DNA of 64,000 nucleotides from RYN-230 sp963717125 (GTDB lineage Bacteria > Actinomycetota > Actinomycetes > Streptosporangiales > Streptosporangiaceae), in the NCBI GenBank assembly GCA_963717125.1, contig CAVQVG010000013.1:434001-498000 (forward strand), written 5' to 3'. Position numbers and translations under genes: made by a program. Under the pieces are notes generated by a model. The model was not told the DNA's origin, did no database searches, and saw only the letters and a program-made list of their open reading frames with translations. This document shows positions 35,806-48,000 of this stretch, piece after piece (within the stretch, counting starts at the first letter, position 1; each line of letters starts with the position of its first letter).

Positions 35806-36545
35806 ACGTCGAGATCACCGATCTGACCCGGCGGTTCGGCCGCAACCAGGCCGTCGCGGGGGTGAACCTGCAGACCGGGCCGGGGGTGTTCGGGCTGCTC
35901 GGCCCGAACGGGGCGGGCAAGACGTCGCTGCTGCGGATGATGGCCACCGTGATCCCGCCGACCTCCGGGACGCTGCGGCTGCTTGGCCGCGACCCCCGGT
36001 CTTATGGCCAGCGCAGGGAGATCCGGCGCAGGCTCGGGTACCTGCCGCAAAACCTCGGCTATTACCCGGGCTTTACGGTCGCGGAGTTCGTCGAGTATTT
36101 CGCGCTGCTGAAAGACATGCCGGCGGCCAGGGTGCCCGGCGCGGTGGCTGCCGCGGTCGAGCAGGTCGGCCTGGGGACCAGGGCCCGGTCGAAGCTGCGG
36201 ACCCTGTCGGGCGGGATGCTGCGCCGGGCCGGCATCGCCCAGGCGATCGTGAACGACCCCGAGCTGCTGCTGCTGGACGAGCCGACCGCGGGGCTAGACC
36301 CCGAACAGCGGGTGGCGTTCCGTGAGCTGATGCGGGGCTTCGGTGAGCGGGCGACCGTCATCGTCAGCACTCACCTGGTCGAGGACGTCGGCGCCGCATG
36401 CACCGAGGTCGCCCTGATCGACGGGGGGAAGATCGTCTTTCAGGGCACTCCCGACGAGCTGACCATCCGCGGTGAGGGGCACGCCACCGGTGACGCGCCA
36501 CTGGAACGCGGCTACAGCGCGGTACTCGCGAAGGCGCGGGCATGA
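35802..36545 (+). CDS. ABC transporter ATP-binding protein
   Basis: A 247-residue ATPase with Walker A GPNGAGKTS, Q-loop YLPQNLGYYPGF, signature LSGGMLRRAGIAQAIV, Walker B LLLLDEPTAGLDPEQ and H-loop STHLVEDV. The YLPQ...FTV.EF.EYFA and GGM.RR pattern is the DrrA/NatA-like class that works with ABC-2 permeases. ATGA overlaps on both sides bind it tightly into an operon with the flanking membrane proteins. It lies 2.4 kb from the 3' end of the NRPS, so export of or resistance to the peptide is possible but not shown. Confidence 0.9.
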   Translation: MNVEITDLTRRFGRNQAVAGVNLQTGPGVFGLLGPNGAGKTSLLRMMATVIPPTSGTLRLLGRDPRSYGQRREIRRRLGYLPQNLGYYPGFTVAEFVEYFALLKDMPAARVPGAVAAAVEQVGLGTRARSKLRTLSGGMLRRAGIAQAIVNDPELLLLDEPTAGLDPEQRVAFRELMRGFGERATVIVSTHLVEDVGAACTEVALIDGGKIVFQGTPDELTIRGEGHATGDAPLERGYSAVLAKARA

Positions 36546-37990
36546 CCGCCGCCGGAACCCCCGTCCCCGCACAGCAACTGCGGGCCGGACGCCGATCCCT
36601 CCCCGCACCAGCCCGGCTACTACGCCTGGAACTGCGCCGCAACGACATCCTGTGGCTGCTGCCCTTGCTGGCCCTGCTGTTGTGGTTCACCTCCAGCACA
36701 CACCAGGGGGGCGTTGGGCCATGGAACCTCCGTGGCATCAGGCTGAGTCAGGCCCTGCTCGGCCTCACTCCATTCGCGGCGGGCATGGCCGCCTGGACGG
36801 GATCGCGAGACGGCCGTCGCGGCACCACCGACCTGGTGGCTACCGCCGCACTGCCCCGCTGGGCGGGCCGACTGGCCAGCTGGGCCGCCCTCACCTGCTG
36901 GGTGGAGACGTCTTACCTGGTCTACGCGGGTGCCCTCTACTGGGGAACCGAGAAGGAGTCCGCCTGGGCGGGCTCGTTTTGGTGGCCGGTGGCCGTCGGC
37001 GTCGCGGCATCGGCGGCGGCTTGCGCCTTCGGGTTCGCCGCCGGAACGTTCTTCCCGGGCCGGTTCACCGCCGCGCTGGCCGCGGTCGGCGTGTTCCTGG
37101 CGATCGCGGTCGGCATGCTTGCGAGCCAGCACAGCTACGGGCTGATCTCGCCAGAGAACACCGGCGCGCTCAATATGGGTGTCTTCTACCCCTACCTCCC
37201 GGACGTTGCCATCGCACAGCTGATCTTCCTGGCCGGACTTGCCGCCGCGGCGCTCGGCGCGCTGGGCCTATCGCCATCTTCGGGCGGGCCATGGCTGCGC
37301 CGCACGGCCGCGGCCGTCACCGCCGCTGGGCTGATGGCCGCCGGGACCGGCGTCGGGCTGATCGGCACCGCCCACCTCAGGATTAACGGCGTGGTCATTC
37401 CCGCCGTGCACGATGCGGCCAACGACCAGCCACTTCACTACACTCCGGTCTGCAGCCATTCGTTGGTGCCGATCTGCGTGCATCCTGCCTACCGGGCCTA
37501 CCTGCCGGCCGAGACGACAGCCCTCGCTCCGGTGCTCAGCCAGGTAGCCGGCCTGCCCGGCGCGCCCGTTCGCGTCATCCAGGCCCCCACCCCGGCCACC
37601 TTGGGAACGTCTGTTAGCACCACGTCCTCCCAGGGCCCCTTGATCAGCGGCAATCCGCCGGTGCTCCAGCTGCGTCTCAATGGCCCAGTGGCTGCTACCG
37701 GCAACCTCATTGATCTGGTGCGGTTGGAAGCCGGGATCGCGATCGTGGACGCTGTCACTGGCGTCGGCCACCATCGCAGCCCCGCGCAGCAGGCGATCGC
37801 GGTAGCCCTGCTGAAGGCAGCTGGCGCGCCGTTGATTGACGACGCTGCTCCCAACGGGACGCCCAGCCCAGCGGTCTATGCGGCAGCCCAGCGGTTCGCC
37901 GCACTTCCGGCTGCTGCCCGCCACGCCTGGCTCGCGGCCCACGAGGCCGCGCTGCGCGCCGGGCACCTTACCCTGAAGGAGCTGCCATGA
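36542..37990 (+). CDS. Large ABC-type permease with extracytoplasmic domain
   Basis: A 482-residue membrane protein. The first half has six helices, starting with NDILWLLPLLALLLWFTS and including VGVAASAAACAFGFAAGTFF and LIFLAGLAAAALGALG. A further helix near residue 265 is followed by a soluble C-terminal region of ~200 residues with four Cys/Pro-rich stretches (VCSHSLVPICVHPAYR). The C-terminal part ends in a predicted helical segment (ARHAWLAAHEAALRAG). It is coupled by ATGA overlaps to the ATPase upstream and the membrane protein downstream. I assign permease by context. Confidence 0.75.
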   Translation: MTAAGTPVPAQQLRAGRRSLPAPARLLRLELRRNDILWLLPLLALLLWFTSSTHQGGVGPWNLRGIRLSQALLGLTPFAAGMAAWTGSRDGRRGTTDLVATAALPRWAGRLASWAALTCWVETSYLVYAGALYWGTEKESAWAGSFWWPVAVGVAASAAACAFGFAAGTFFPGRFTAALAAVGVFLAIAVGMLASQHSYGLISPENTGALNMGVFYPYLPDVAIAQLIFLAGLAAAALGALGLSPSSGGPWLRRTAAAVTAAGLMAAGTGVGLIGTAHLRINGVVIPAVHDAANDQPLHYTPVCSHSLVPICVHPAYRAYLPAETTALAPVLSQVAGLPGAPVRVIQAPTPATLGTSVSTTSSQGPLISGNPPVLQLRLNGPVAATGNLIDLVRLEAGIAIVDAVTGVGHHRSPAQQAIAVALLKAAGAPLIDDAAPNGTPSPAVYAAAQRFAALPAAARHAWLAAHEAALRAGHLTLKELP

Positions 37991-38589
37991 CCGCTGTGAT
38001 CAGCGGCCGCTTGGTCCGCCTGCATCTGGCCAGCCGCCGCGTCCTGACCTGCCTGCTGGCCCTGGCGGTCGGCGCTGCGCTCCTGCGGATAGCGCTGCAC
38101 TGGATCCCCCACAGCGGACTGGGTTCGCAGCAGCTCCCGCTGACCATCGAGGCCGGGGCAGCTGGCGTGATTGGCGTGACCACCCGCAGCCCGTTCGGCG
38201 AGCCCGAACGCGCCACCGGCCGTTGGCTGCCCTTCCTGCGGCTGGGCACCTCGGTGGCGCTGACGGCGGTCGCCGTCGCTGCGCTAAGCGCCGGGTCCGC
38301 GGCGGCGCACCTGACCAACGGCACCCTGGGCATCCTGCGCAACACCGCTGGGTTCACCGGCATCGCCCTGCTGACCGCCGCCCTGTTCGGCGGGGCCCTG
38401 GCCTGGGCCGGATCAGTGGCCTACCTGGTAGTCAGCCTCCAGGCCATCAGCGCGGCTTGGACCACACCGTGGATCTGGCCGGCCCGGCCACCCCATGACC
38501 TCGGCGCGGCGCTCTGCGCAGCCCTCGTCTTCGCCGCCGGGATCATCGTCATGACAGTGCGCGGTGCCCGCGACTCCGCCCGCGAGTAA
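37987..38589 (+). CDS. Membrane protein, probable ABC permease partner
   Basis: A 200-residue protein with about six hydrophobic segments (VLTCLLALAVGAALLRIAL, TSVALTAVAVAALSAG, FTGIALLTAALFGGALAWAG, ALCAALVFAAGIIVMTV). It starts at ATG 37987 overlapping the permease stop (ATGA) and closes the operon. I do not recognise a specific family. Length and position fit a second, smaller permease subunit. Confidence 0.68.
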   Translation: MTAVISGRLVRLHLASRRVLTCLLALAVGAALLRIALHWIPHSGLGSQQLPLTIEAGAAGVIGVTTRSPFGEPERATGRWLPFLRLGTSVALTAVAVAALSAGSAAAHLTNGTLGILRNTAGFTGIALLTAALFGGALAWAGSVAYLVVSLQAISAAWTTPWIWPARPPHDLGAALCAALVFAAGIIVMTVRGARDSARE

Positions 38590-38772
38590 CGATGGCCGAC
38601 TCAACCCGCTCACCGCCTCCGCACTCCCTCTGTGATCAGCGGAAGGACCAGCAATCCGATAGACAGGCTGACACGGGCGCCAGGACGCTAATCCGTCTGC
38701 GGCTGTGGCCACCGGGCAGCCCAACCTCGGTCAAACGAAACTACCCACCAATCGGGATACGTAGGAGTGAAC

Positions 38773-38979
38773 ATGGCTTACGGGCTGATCGCCCCGGCTG
38801 TCGCCGGGCTCGCCGCCTTCGGGCTCGAAGGATCTCAAGGGCCGACCGGGCACACTGTTCACGTGGGCCGTTCTGGGTTTCCGATCATCCTCGTGGCGGT
38901 CGTCGTCATTGTCATCGCCTGTGTCGTCTACTACACCGTCCGGCGCTCGCAGAAGCGCCGTCAGGCGGAGCAGCCGTAA
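38773..38979 (+). CDS. Small single-pass membrane protein
   Basis: A 68-residue peptide starting at ATG 38773 with AGGAG five bases upstream. A short N-terminal part (APAVAGLAAFGLEG) is followed by one strong helix (FPIILVAVVVIVIACVVYY) and a basic tail (RRSQKRRQAEQP), giving an N-out, C-in topology by the positive-inside rule. Coding is supported by the ribosome-binding site and by the placement 184 bases after the exporter operon. Its stop lies about 20 bases from the convergent NRPS stop. Function unknown. Confidence 0.55.
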   Translation: MAYGLIAPAVAGLAAFGLEGSQGPTGHTVHVGRSGFPIILVAVVVIVIACVVYYTVRRSQKRRQAEQP

Positions 38980-39000
38980 AGAGAGACGCACGTCATAACA

Positions 39001-42000
39001 CTAGAATTCAAACTCCTGGTAGTCCTCGCCGTCACTATCAGTACCAATTGTCGACTTGTTGATGGCAACAGCGAGTTCGGCGATGGTGGGCTGGTCGAAG
39101 AAGGCAGCGATCGGGAATTCGAGTTCGAACATGCTGCGGATCCGGGAGACCACCTGGATGGCGCGGAGCGAGTGGCCGCCCAGCTCGAAGAAGTTGTCGT
39201 GGATCCCGATCTGGTCGAGGCCGAGGACCTGGGCCCAGATCCCGGCGAGCAGTTCCTGGGTGGGGGTGGCGGGTGCGGTGTAGCCGGGGCCGGGGCGGGG
39301 GCGGGTGGCGCTGGGGGCGGGCAGCGCGGCCCGGTCCAGTTTCCCGCTGGGGGTCAGCGGCAGCGCGGCCAGCTCGGTGAACACCGCCGGGATCATGAAC
39401 TCCGGCAGCCGCTGCCCCACGAACGCCCGCAGCTCAGCGGCGGGCGGCAGGCCGGCGGCGGGGCCGGCGGGCACCAGCCAGGCCACCAGCCGCCGGTCCT
39501 GCCCGTCGCCGTCGGCGGTGACCACAGCCGCGGTGATCGCGGGGTGGGCGGCCAGGACGGTCTGGATCTCGCCGGGCTCGATCCGGTAGCCGCGGATCTT
39601 GACCTGGTCATCGGCGCGGCCCAGGAACTCCAGCTGCCCATCCGCGCGCCACCGGGCCCGGTCCCCGCTGCGGTACAGCCGCGACCCGTCGCCGGCCAGC
39701 GGGTCGGCGATGAACCGTTCCGCGGTCAGCGCCGGGCGGCCGGCGTACCCGCGGGCGACCTGCGGGCCGCCGAGGAACAGTTCCCCGGTGACCCCGGCCG
39801 GGACCTGGCCCAGGGACCGGTCCAGCACGTGCGCCCGGGTGCCGGCCGCCGGTGACCCGACCGGGACCGTCCCGCCGGCCAGCAACGCTGGGGTCAAGGT
39901 GGCGGTGAGCACACCGATCGTGGTCTCCGTCGGGCCGTAATGATTGACCACCCGCCGGTCCCCGGCCACCGCCAGCAGCCCGGCGGCCAGCTGCGGCGGG
40001 ACCGCTTCGCCGCCCAGCACCAGGGCCCGGGCCGGGACCAGCCCGGCCAGGTCGCCACCAGCGGCCAGCGCGGCCAGGTGCGAGGGCACCACCTTCAGGT
40101 AATCAATGCGCTGCCCGGCCAGGTACCGGGCCACCGCGGCCGGGTCGGTGACCATCGCCTCGTCCAGGACATGCAGCACCCCGCCGGTCACCAGGCTCGC
40201 CAAGATCACCGTGTTCCCGAAATCAGTGGCCGCTGGCTGGAGCAGCGCATACGCACCGCCCGGCTCGCCCAGCCCGGCCCGGCCCGGCACCGCGGCCACA
40301 TAGTTCACCAGGCCCCCGTGGGTGACCTGCACCCCCTTCGGCGTCCCAGTCGACCCCGAGGTGTACATCACATACGCCAGCTGACCCGCCACCACCCCCG
40401 GGACCGGCGGCGGGACCGGCGGCGCCGCCGCCACCGCCGCGGCCACCGCGGGATCATCCAGCGTGATGGCCACCAGCTGGCCCGCGGGCAGCTCCCCGGC
40501 CAGGCCCGCAGCCACCCCGCGCCGGCTGACCAGCACGCTGGCGTGGCTGTCGGCCAGCATGAACGCCAGCCGCCCCGCCGGGTAGCCCGGGTCCAGCGGC
40601 AGGTACGCGCCGCCGGCCTTCCACACCGCCAGCATCGCCACGACCATGCCCGCGCCCCGCTCCAGGCACAACCCCACCACCGACTCACCACCCACCCCCA
40701 CCCCACGCAGGTAATGCGCCAGCCGGTTCGCCCGCTCCTCCAGCCCCCCATAACTCAGCGACACCCCACCGCCACGTCACCGCCACCACGTCCGGGCCCA
40801 CCGCCGCCCGCGCCGCGGCCAGCTCATGGACCCCGCCCGCCGCCGGCACCGGCGCCGGCGTGTCATTCCACCGGGCCAGCTCGTCACGCTCACCCGCGGT
40901 CAGCACCCCCAGCCCCGACAACGGCCGCCCCGGGTCCGCGGCCACCGCCGCCAGCAGCACACCCAGATGCCCCGCCATCCGCCCGATCGTGCCGCTGTCG
41001 AACAACGCCGTGCTGTACTGGATCCAGCCCGCCAGCCCACCGCCGCCGGTCTCCCCCATCTTCAGCGACAGGTCAAACCTCACCGCCCGCGTCCCCACCG
41101 AACCTGCCTTCGCGCCATCACCAGCGTCATCGCGGTCACCGGCCTCGCTTGCCGGGCCCTCGCCATCGCCGGGGTTCTCGGCGAGATAGTGGAAGAGCAC
41201 CTGGAACAGTGGGGTGCGGGACCGGTCCCGGTCACTGACCAGGGCGTCGACCAGCTGCTCGAACGGCAGGTCCTGGTGGGCGTAGGCGTCCAGCGCCATG
41301 CCGCGGACCCGGCCGAGCAGTTCGGTGAACGTGGGGTCGCCGGACAGGTCGGTGCGCAGGACCAGGGTGTTGACGAAAAACCCGATCAGGTCCTCGGTCT
41401 CGGCCCGGTTGCGGTTGGCGACCGGGGTGCCCGCCACCACATCGTCCTGGCCGCTGTACCGGCCCAGCAGCACCGCATACACCGCGAGCAGGGTCATGAA
41501 CATCGTCGCGCCGCCGTCGCGGGCCACCGCCCGCAGCCCCGCCGCGGTCTGCGCGGAGACAGTGAACTGCGTGATCGCGCCCGCGGTGGACCGCACCGGC
41601 GGGCGGGGCCGGTCAGCGGGCACCTCCAGCACCGGCGCCCCGGCCAGCTGGCCACGCCAGTACGCGAGCTGGCCCGCCAGCACGTCCCCGGCCAGCCACC
41701 GCCGCTGCCACACCGCGAAATCGGCGTACTGCACCACCAGCGGCGGCAGCGGATCGGGCTCCCCCCGCCCGAACGCCGCATACAGCACAGCCAGCTCACG
41801 CTGCAAGATCCGCGCCGACCACTCATCACTCACCACGTGATGCATCGACAGCGCCAGCACATGCCCCGCCGGGCCCAGCCGGATCACGCTGGCCCGGATC
41901 AGCGGCCCCGCCGCCAGGTCAAACGGCGCCGCCGCGTCCGCCGCCACCAGCGCCCACGCCGCCGCCACCGGATCCGGCTGGCCCGACACGTCAGCGACGG

Positions 42001-45000
42001 GCAGCGGGAACGGCGCGGGGGGGTCGATCACCTGATACGCCACCCCATCCGGGCCCGCGACCAGCCGGGTCCGCAGCACCTCATGGCGGGCGGTGACCGC
42101 GCCCAGCGCCGCACCCAGCGCGGCCACGTCCAGCTCCGCGCCCAGCCGCACCGGCGACGGCACGTTGTATTCCACCGACCCGGGATCAAGCTGGTCCAGG
42201 AACCACAACCGCTGCTGCGCGAACGACAACGGCAACCGCCCACCGCGGCCCGCAGGCGTGACCGGCGGCGCCGCCACCCCCGGCGCCGTCCCCTCAATCA
42301 CCGCCGCCAGCCCCGCGACGGTCGGCTGGTCGAACAGCGCCGCCAGCGCCACCTCCACCCCGAACACGCCCCGGACCCGGGAGATCACCTGGGTGGCCAG
42401 CAGCGAATGCCCGCCCAGGTCAAAGAAACTATCGGTGACCCCAACCCGGTCCACACCCAGAACCTGCGCCCAGATCCCCGCCAGCAGCTCCTGCGCCGGG
42501 CTGGCCGGCGCCACATACCCCCCCGCCAGCTCCGGCCGGCCCGCATCCGGGGCCGGCAGCGCCGCCCGGTCCAGCTTCCCATTCGCCGTCAGCGGCAAGC
42601 CCAGCCAGCTCGGTGAACACCGCCGGGACCATAAACCCCGGCAGCCGCTGCCCCACAAACGCCCGCAACTCACCAGCCGGCGGGATACCCCCACCCGGCC
42701 CGGCCGGGACCAGCCACGCCACCAGCCGCGCCGCCGCGCCCTGCCCATCCACGGCCACCACCGCCGCACCCACCCCCGGATGGGCGGCCAGCGCCGCCTC
42801 CACCTCACCCGGCTCCACCCGGAACCCGCGGATCTTCACCTGCTCATCGATGCGGCCCAGGAACTCCAGCTCCCCACCCGCCAGCCACCGCACCCGGTCC
42901 CCCGTCCGGTACAGCCGCGACCCATCCCCAGCCAGCAGATCCGCCACAAACCGCTCCGCCGTCAGCCCCGGCCGCCCGCCATACCCCCGCGCCACCCCGG
43001 CACCACCGAGATACAACTCACCCGCCACCCCCACCGGCACCAGGCCCAGGTACCGGTCCAGCACATACGCCCGCATGCCCGCCAGCGGACGGCCGATCGG
43101 GACCGTGCCGCCACTGACACCCACCACCTGCTGCCAGACCGCGAAAGTCGTAGTCTCCGTCGGGCCGTAGGCATTCACCAGCCGCTGCGGCCCGCCAGAC
43201 TCCAGGACCCGCCGCGCGCTCAGCGGATCAATGGCCTCACCACCCACCAGCAGATCCCGCAGCGCATGCAGCCCACCGGGAACCTCCGCCGCCACCCGGC
43301 CGAACAAAGCCGCGGTCAGGTACATGACCGTGATCCCCCGCCGCTCGATCTCGGCGCTGAGCCGCTGCGGGGACAGCAGCACCTCCCGGCCGATCCCGGC
43401 CAGCACAGCGCCATTGGCCAGCGCCCCCCAGATCTCGAACGTCGCCGCATCAAACGAGACAGTCGAGGCCTGCGCCACCACATCACCAGGCCCGACCGCG
43501 ACGTAATCACCCGCAGCGACCAGCGCAGCAATATCACCGTGGCACACACCGATCCCCTTGGGCCGCCCGGTAGACCCCGAGGTATACATCACATACGCCA
43601 GCTGCCCCGCCAGCACACGCACCGCCGGCGGCCCCGCCGGCGCCGCCGCCACCGCCGCCACCACCACCCGCTCATCCAGGCCAACACTGCGGACCGGCCC
43701 CACCACGCCACGCCGGACAGCCCCCTCACCGACCACCGCCACGGCCCGGCTGTCGGCCAGCATGAACGCCACCCGCTCAGCGGGGTAACCAGGATCCAGC
43801 GGCAAATACGCACCACCGGCCTTCCACACCGCCAGCATCGCCACCACCATGCCCGCGCCCCGCTCCAGGCACAACCCGACCACAGCCTCCGCCGTGACCC
43901 CCAGCCCCCGCAGGTAGTGCGCCAGCCGGTTCGCCCGCTCCTCCAGCCCCCCATAACTCAGCGAACAGCCACCAGAAACAACCGCCACCGCATCCGGGCA
44001 CGCCGCAGCCCGCACCGCGACCAGCTCATGCACACCACCCACCGCCCGGGCCGGCGCCACGGTGTCATTCCACCGGGCCAGCTGCTCCCGCTCCCCCCCA
44101 GTCAGCACCGCCAGCCCCGACAACGGCCGACCCGCATCAGCCACCACCGCCGCCAGCAGCACCACGAAATGCCCCGCCATCCGCTCCGCCGACGCAGCAT
44201 CAAACAACGCCGTACCGTACTCAACCGCACCCGCCAGCCCACCACCGTCCTCAGCCAGGATCAGCCGCAAGTCAAACTTCGCGATCCCCCCCGCCCGCAC
44301 ATCCCCCAGCGACACCCCCGCATCCCTGCCCACGCCAGCATCCGCACCCATGCTGGCCTCATGGTGGTCACCGGCCCGGTCTTCTCGGCCTTGCTGGCCG
44401 TCCCCGGTGTAGTAGTCGAACAGTGCCTGGAATAGTGGGGTGCGGGACCGGTCGCGGCTGGTGACCAGTGCGTTGACTAGTTGCTCGAACGGCAGGTCCT
44501 GGTGGGCGAATCCGCCGAGGGCCATCTGCCGCACCCGGGCCAGCAGTTCGGTGAACGTGGGGTCGCCGGTCAGGTCGGTGCGCATGACCAGGGTGTTGAC
44601 GAAGAACCCGATCAGGTCTTCGGTTTCGGCCCGGTTGCGGCCGGCGACTGACAGTGCCGGCCACGACGTCGTCCTGGCCGCTGTAGCGGCCCAGCAGCAC
44701 CGTGTAGGCGGCGAGCAGGACCATGAACATCGTCGCGCCGCCCTCGCGGGCCACCGCCCGCAACTCGTTCGCGGTATCTGCTGGGACAGTGAACCTTGCG
44801 ACGGCCCCGGTGGTGGAGCGGATGGGCGGGCGGGGCCGGTCGGTGGGCAGGTCCAGCACCGGCGCGCCGGCCAGCTGGCCGCGCCAGTAGGCGAGCTGGC
44901 CCGCCAGCACGTCCCCGGCCAGCCACTTCCGCTGCCATACCGCGACGTCGGCGTACTGCACCGCCAGCGGCGGCAGCGGATCGGGCTGCCCGGCCCGGGA

Positions 45001-48000
45001 CGCCTCATACAGCGCCGACAGTTCACGCCGCAGGATCTGCGCTGACCATTCATCACTGACCACGTGGTGCACCGACAGCGCCAGCACATGCTCTCCTGGG
45101 GCCAGCCGGATCAGCGCAGCGCGGATCAGCGGCCCGGCGGCCAGGTCAAACGGGGCCGCCGCGTCCGCTGTCACCAGCGCCCGCGCCGCGGCCACCGGGT
45201 CGCGCTGGCCGGACACGTCGGCGACGGGCAGCGGGAACGGCGACGGCGGGCCGATCACCTGGTGCGGCACTCCGTCGGGGCCGGCCACCAGCCGGGTCCG
45301 CAGCACCTCGTGCCGGCTGGTGACCGCGCTCAGCGCCGCACCCAGCGCGGCCACGTCCAGGTCCCCGCCCAGCCGCACCGGCGAGGGAATGTTGTACTCG
45401 GCGGAGCCGGGATCGAGCTGGTCCAGGAACCACAGCCGCTGCTGGCCGAAGGACAGTGGCAGCGGCTCATCCCGGGCCGCCGCGGTGACCGGCGGTGCCA
45501 TCACCCCGGGTGCTGTTCCCTCGATGACCGTGGCCAGGCCCCGGACGGTGGGCTGGTCGAACAGCGCGGCGAGGGGGATCTCGACGCCGAACACGCCCCG
45601 GATCCGGGAGATGACCTGGGTAGCCAGCAGCGAGTGGCCGCCGAGGTCGAAGAAACTGTCGTCCGCCCCGGCCTGGTCGAGGCCGAGGACCTGGGCCCAG
45701 ATCCCGGCGAGCAGTTCCTGGGTGGGGGTGGCGGGTGCGGTGTAGCCGGGGCCGGGGCGGGGGCGGGTGGCGCTGGGGGCGGGCAGCGCGGCCCGGTCCA
45801 GTTTCCCGCTGGGGGTCAGCGGCAGCGCGGCCAGCTCGGTGAACACCGCCGGGATCATGAACTCCGGCAGCCGCTGCCCCACGAACGCCCGCAGCTCAGC
45901 GGCGGGCGGCAGGCCGGCGGCGGGGCCGGCGGGCACCAGCCAGGCCACCAGCCGCCGGTCCTGCCCGTCGCCGTCGGCGGTGACCACAGCCGCGGTGATC
46001 GCGGGGTGGGCGGCCAGGACGGTCTGGATCTCGCCGGGCTCGATCCGGTAGCCGCGGATCTTGACCTGGTCATCGGCGCGGCCCAGGAACTCCAGCTGCC
46101 CATCCGCGCGCCACCGGGCCCGGTCCCCGCTGCGGTACAGCCGCGACCCGTCGCCGGCCAGCGGGTCGGCGATGAACCGTTCCGCGGTCAGCGCCGGGCG
46201 GCCGGCGTACCCGCGGGCGACCTGCGGGCCGCCGAGGAACAGTTCCCCGGTGACCCCGGCCGGGACCTGGCCCAGGGACCGGTCCAGCACGTGCGCCCGG
46301 GTGCCGGCCGCCGGTGACCCGACCGGGACCGTCCCGCCGGCCAGCAACGCTGGGGTCAAGGTGGCGGTGAGCACACCGATCGTGGTCTCCGTCGGGCCGT
46401 AATGATTGACCACCCGCCGGTCCCCGGCCACCGCCAGCAGCCCGGCGGCCAGCTGCGGCGGGACCGCTTCGCCGCCCAGCACCAGGGCCCGGGCCGGGAC
46501 CAGCCCGGCCAGGTCGCCACCAGCGGCCAGCGCGGCCAGGTGCGAGGGCACCACCTTCAGGTAATCAATGCGCTGCCCGGCCAGGTACCGGGCCACCGCG
46601 GCCGGGTCGGTGACCATCGCCTCGTCCAGGACATGCAGCACCCCACCGGTCACCAGGCTCGCCAAGATCACCGTGTTCCCGAAATCAGTGGCCGCTGGCT
46701 GGAGCAGCGCATACGCACCGCCCGGCTCGCCCAGCCCGGCCCGGCCCGGCACCGCGGCCACATAGTTCACCAGGCCCCCGTGGGTGACCTGCACCCCCTT
46801 CGGCGTCCCAGTCGACCCCGAGGTGTACATCACATACGCCAGCTGACCCGCCACCACCGCCGGCACCGGCGGCGGCCCGGCCGGCGCCGCCGCCACCGCC
46901 GCCACGGTCAGCGGGTCATCCAGCGTGATCACCCGGATCCGGCCCGCGGGCAGCTCATCCACGATCGCGGCGGTCCCCGCCAGCACGCTCGCGTGGCTGT
47001 CGGCCAGCATGAACGCCAGCCGCCCCGCCGGGTAGCCCGGGTCCAGCGGCAGGTACGCGCCGCCGGCCTTCCACACCGCCAGCATCGCCACGACCATGCC
47101 CGCGCCCCGCTCCAGGCACAACCCCACCACCGACTCACCACCCACCCCCACCCCACGCAGGTAATGCGCCAGCCGGTTCGCCCGCTCCTCCAGCCCCCCA
47201 TAACTCAGCGACACCCCACCGCACGTCACCGCCACCACGTCCGGGCCCACCGCCGCCCGCGCCGCGGCCAGCTCATGGATCCCGCCCGCCGCCGGCACCG
47301 GCGCCGGCGTGTCATTCCACCGGGCCAGCTCGTCACGCTCACCCGCGGTCAGCACCCCCAGCCCCGACAACGGCCGCCCCGCGTCCGCGGCCACCGCCGC
47401 CAGCAGCACACCCAGATGCCCCACCATCCGCCCGATCGTCGCCGCATCGAACAACGCCGTGCTGTAATGGACGCCGCCCGACAGCCCGCCACCGTCCTCA
47501 GACAAGACCAGCCGCAGATCAAACTTCGCGAGCACCCCCGTCTGCACATCCCCCAGCACCACCCCCGCACCGCCGCCCCGGCCATCTGCCGCACCCGGGC
47601 TGGCATCACCCTGAACCTGGCTTCCCTGGTCCTGCCCCTCCTGCTGCCGGTGCCCGGTGAAGTAGTTGAACAGGACCTGGAACAGCGGGGTGCGGGACCG
47701 GTCCCGCCCAGTGACCAGCGCGTCAACCAGCTGCTCGAACGGCAGATCCTGATGCGCGTACGCGCCCAGCGCCACCTCCCGCACCCGCCCGAGCAGCCCG
47801 GTGAACTCCGGGTCACCCGACAGGTCAGCCCGCAGCACCACGGTGTTGACGAAAAACCCGATCAGGTCCTCGGTCTCGGCCCGGTTCCGGTTCGCCACCG
47901 GCGTCCCAGCCACCACATCGTCCTGGCCGCTGTAACGACCCAGCAACGTCACATAAACCGCGAACAACACCATGAACATCGTCGCGTCGTGATCACCGGC

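Noticed and set aside
40826..44435. Long plus-strand frames over modules 5 and 6
   Set aside because: Low-complexity Arg/Pro/His sequences opposite clear C, A and T domains. They are antisense shadows.
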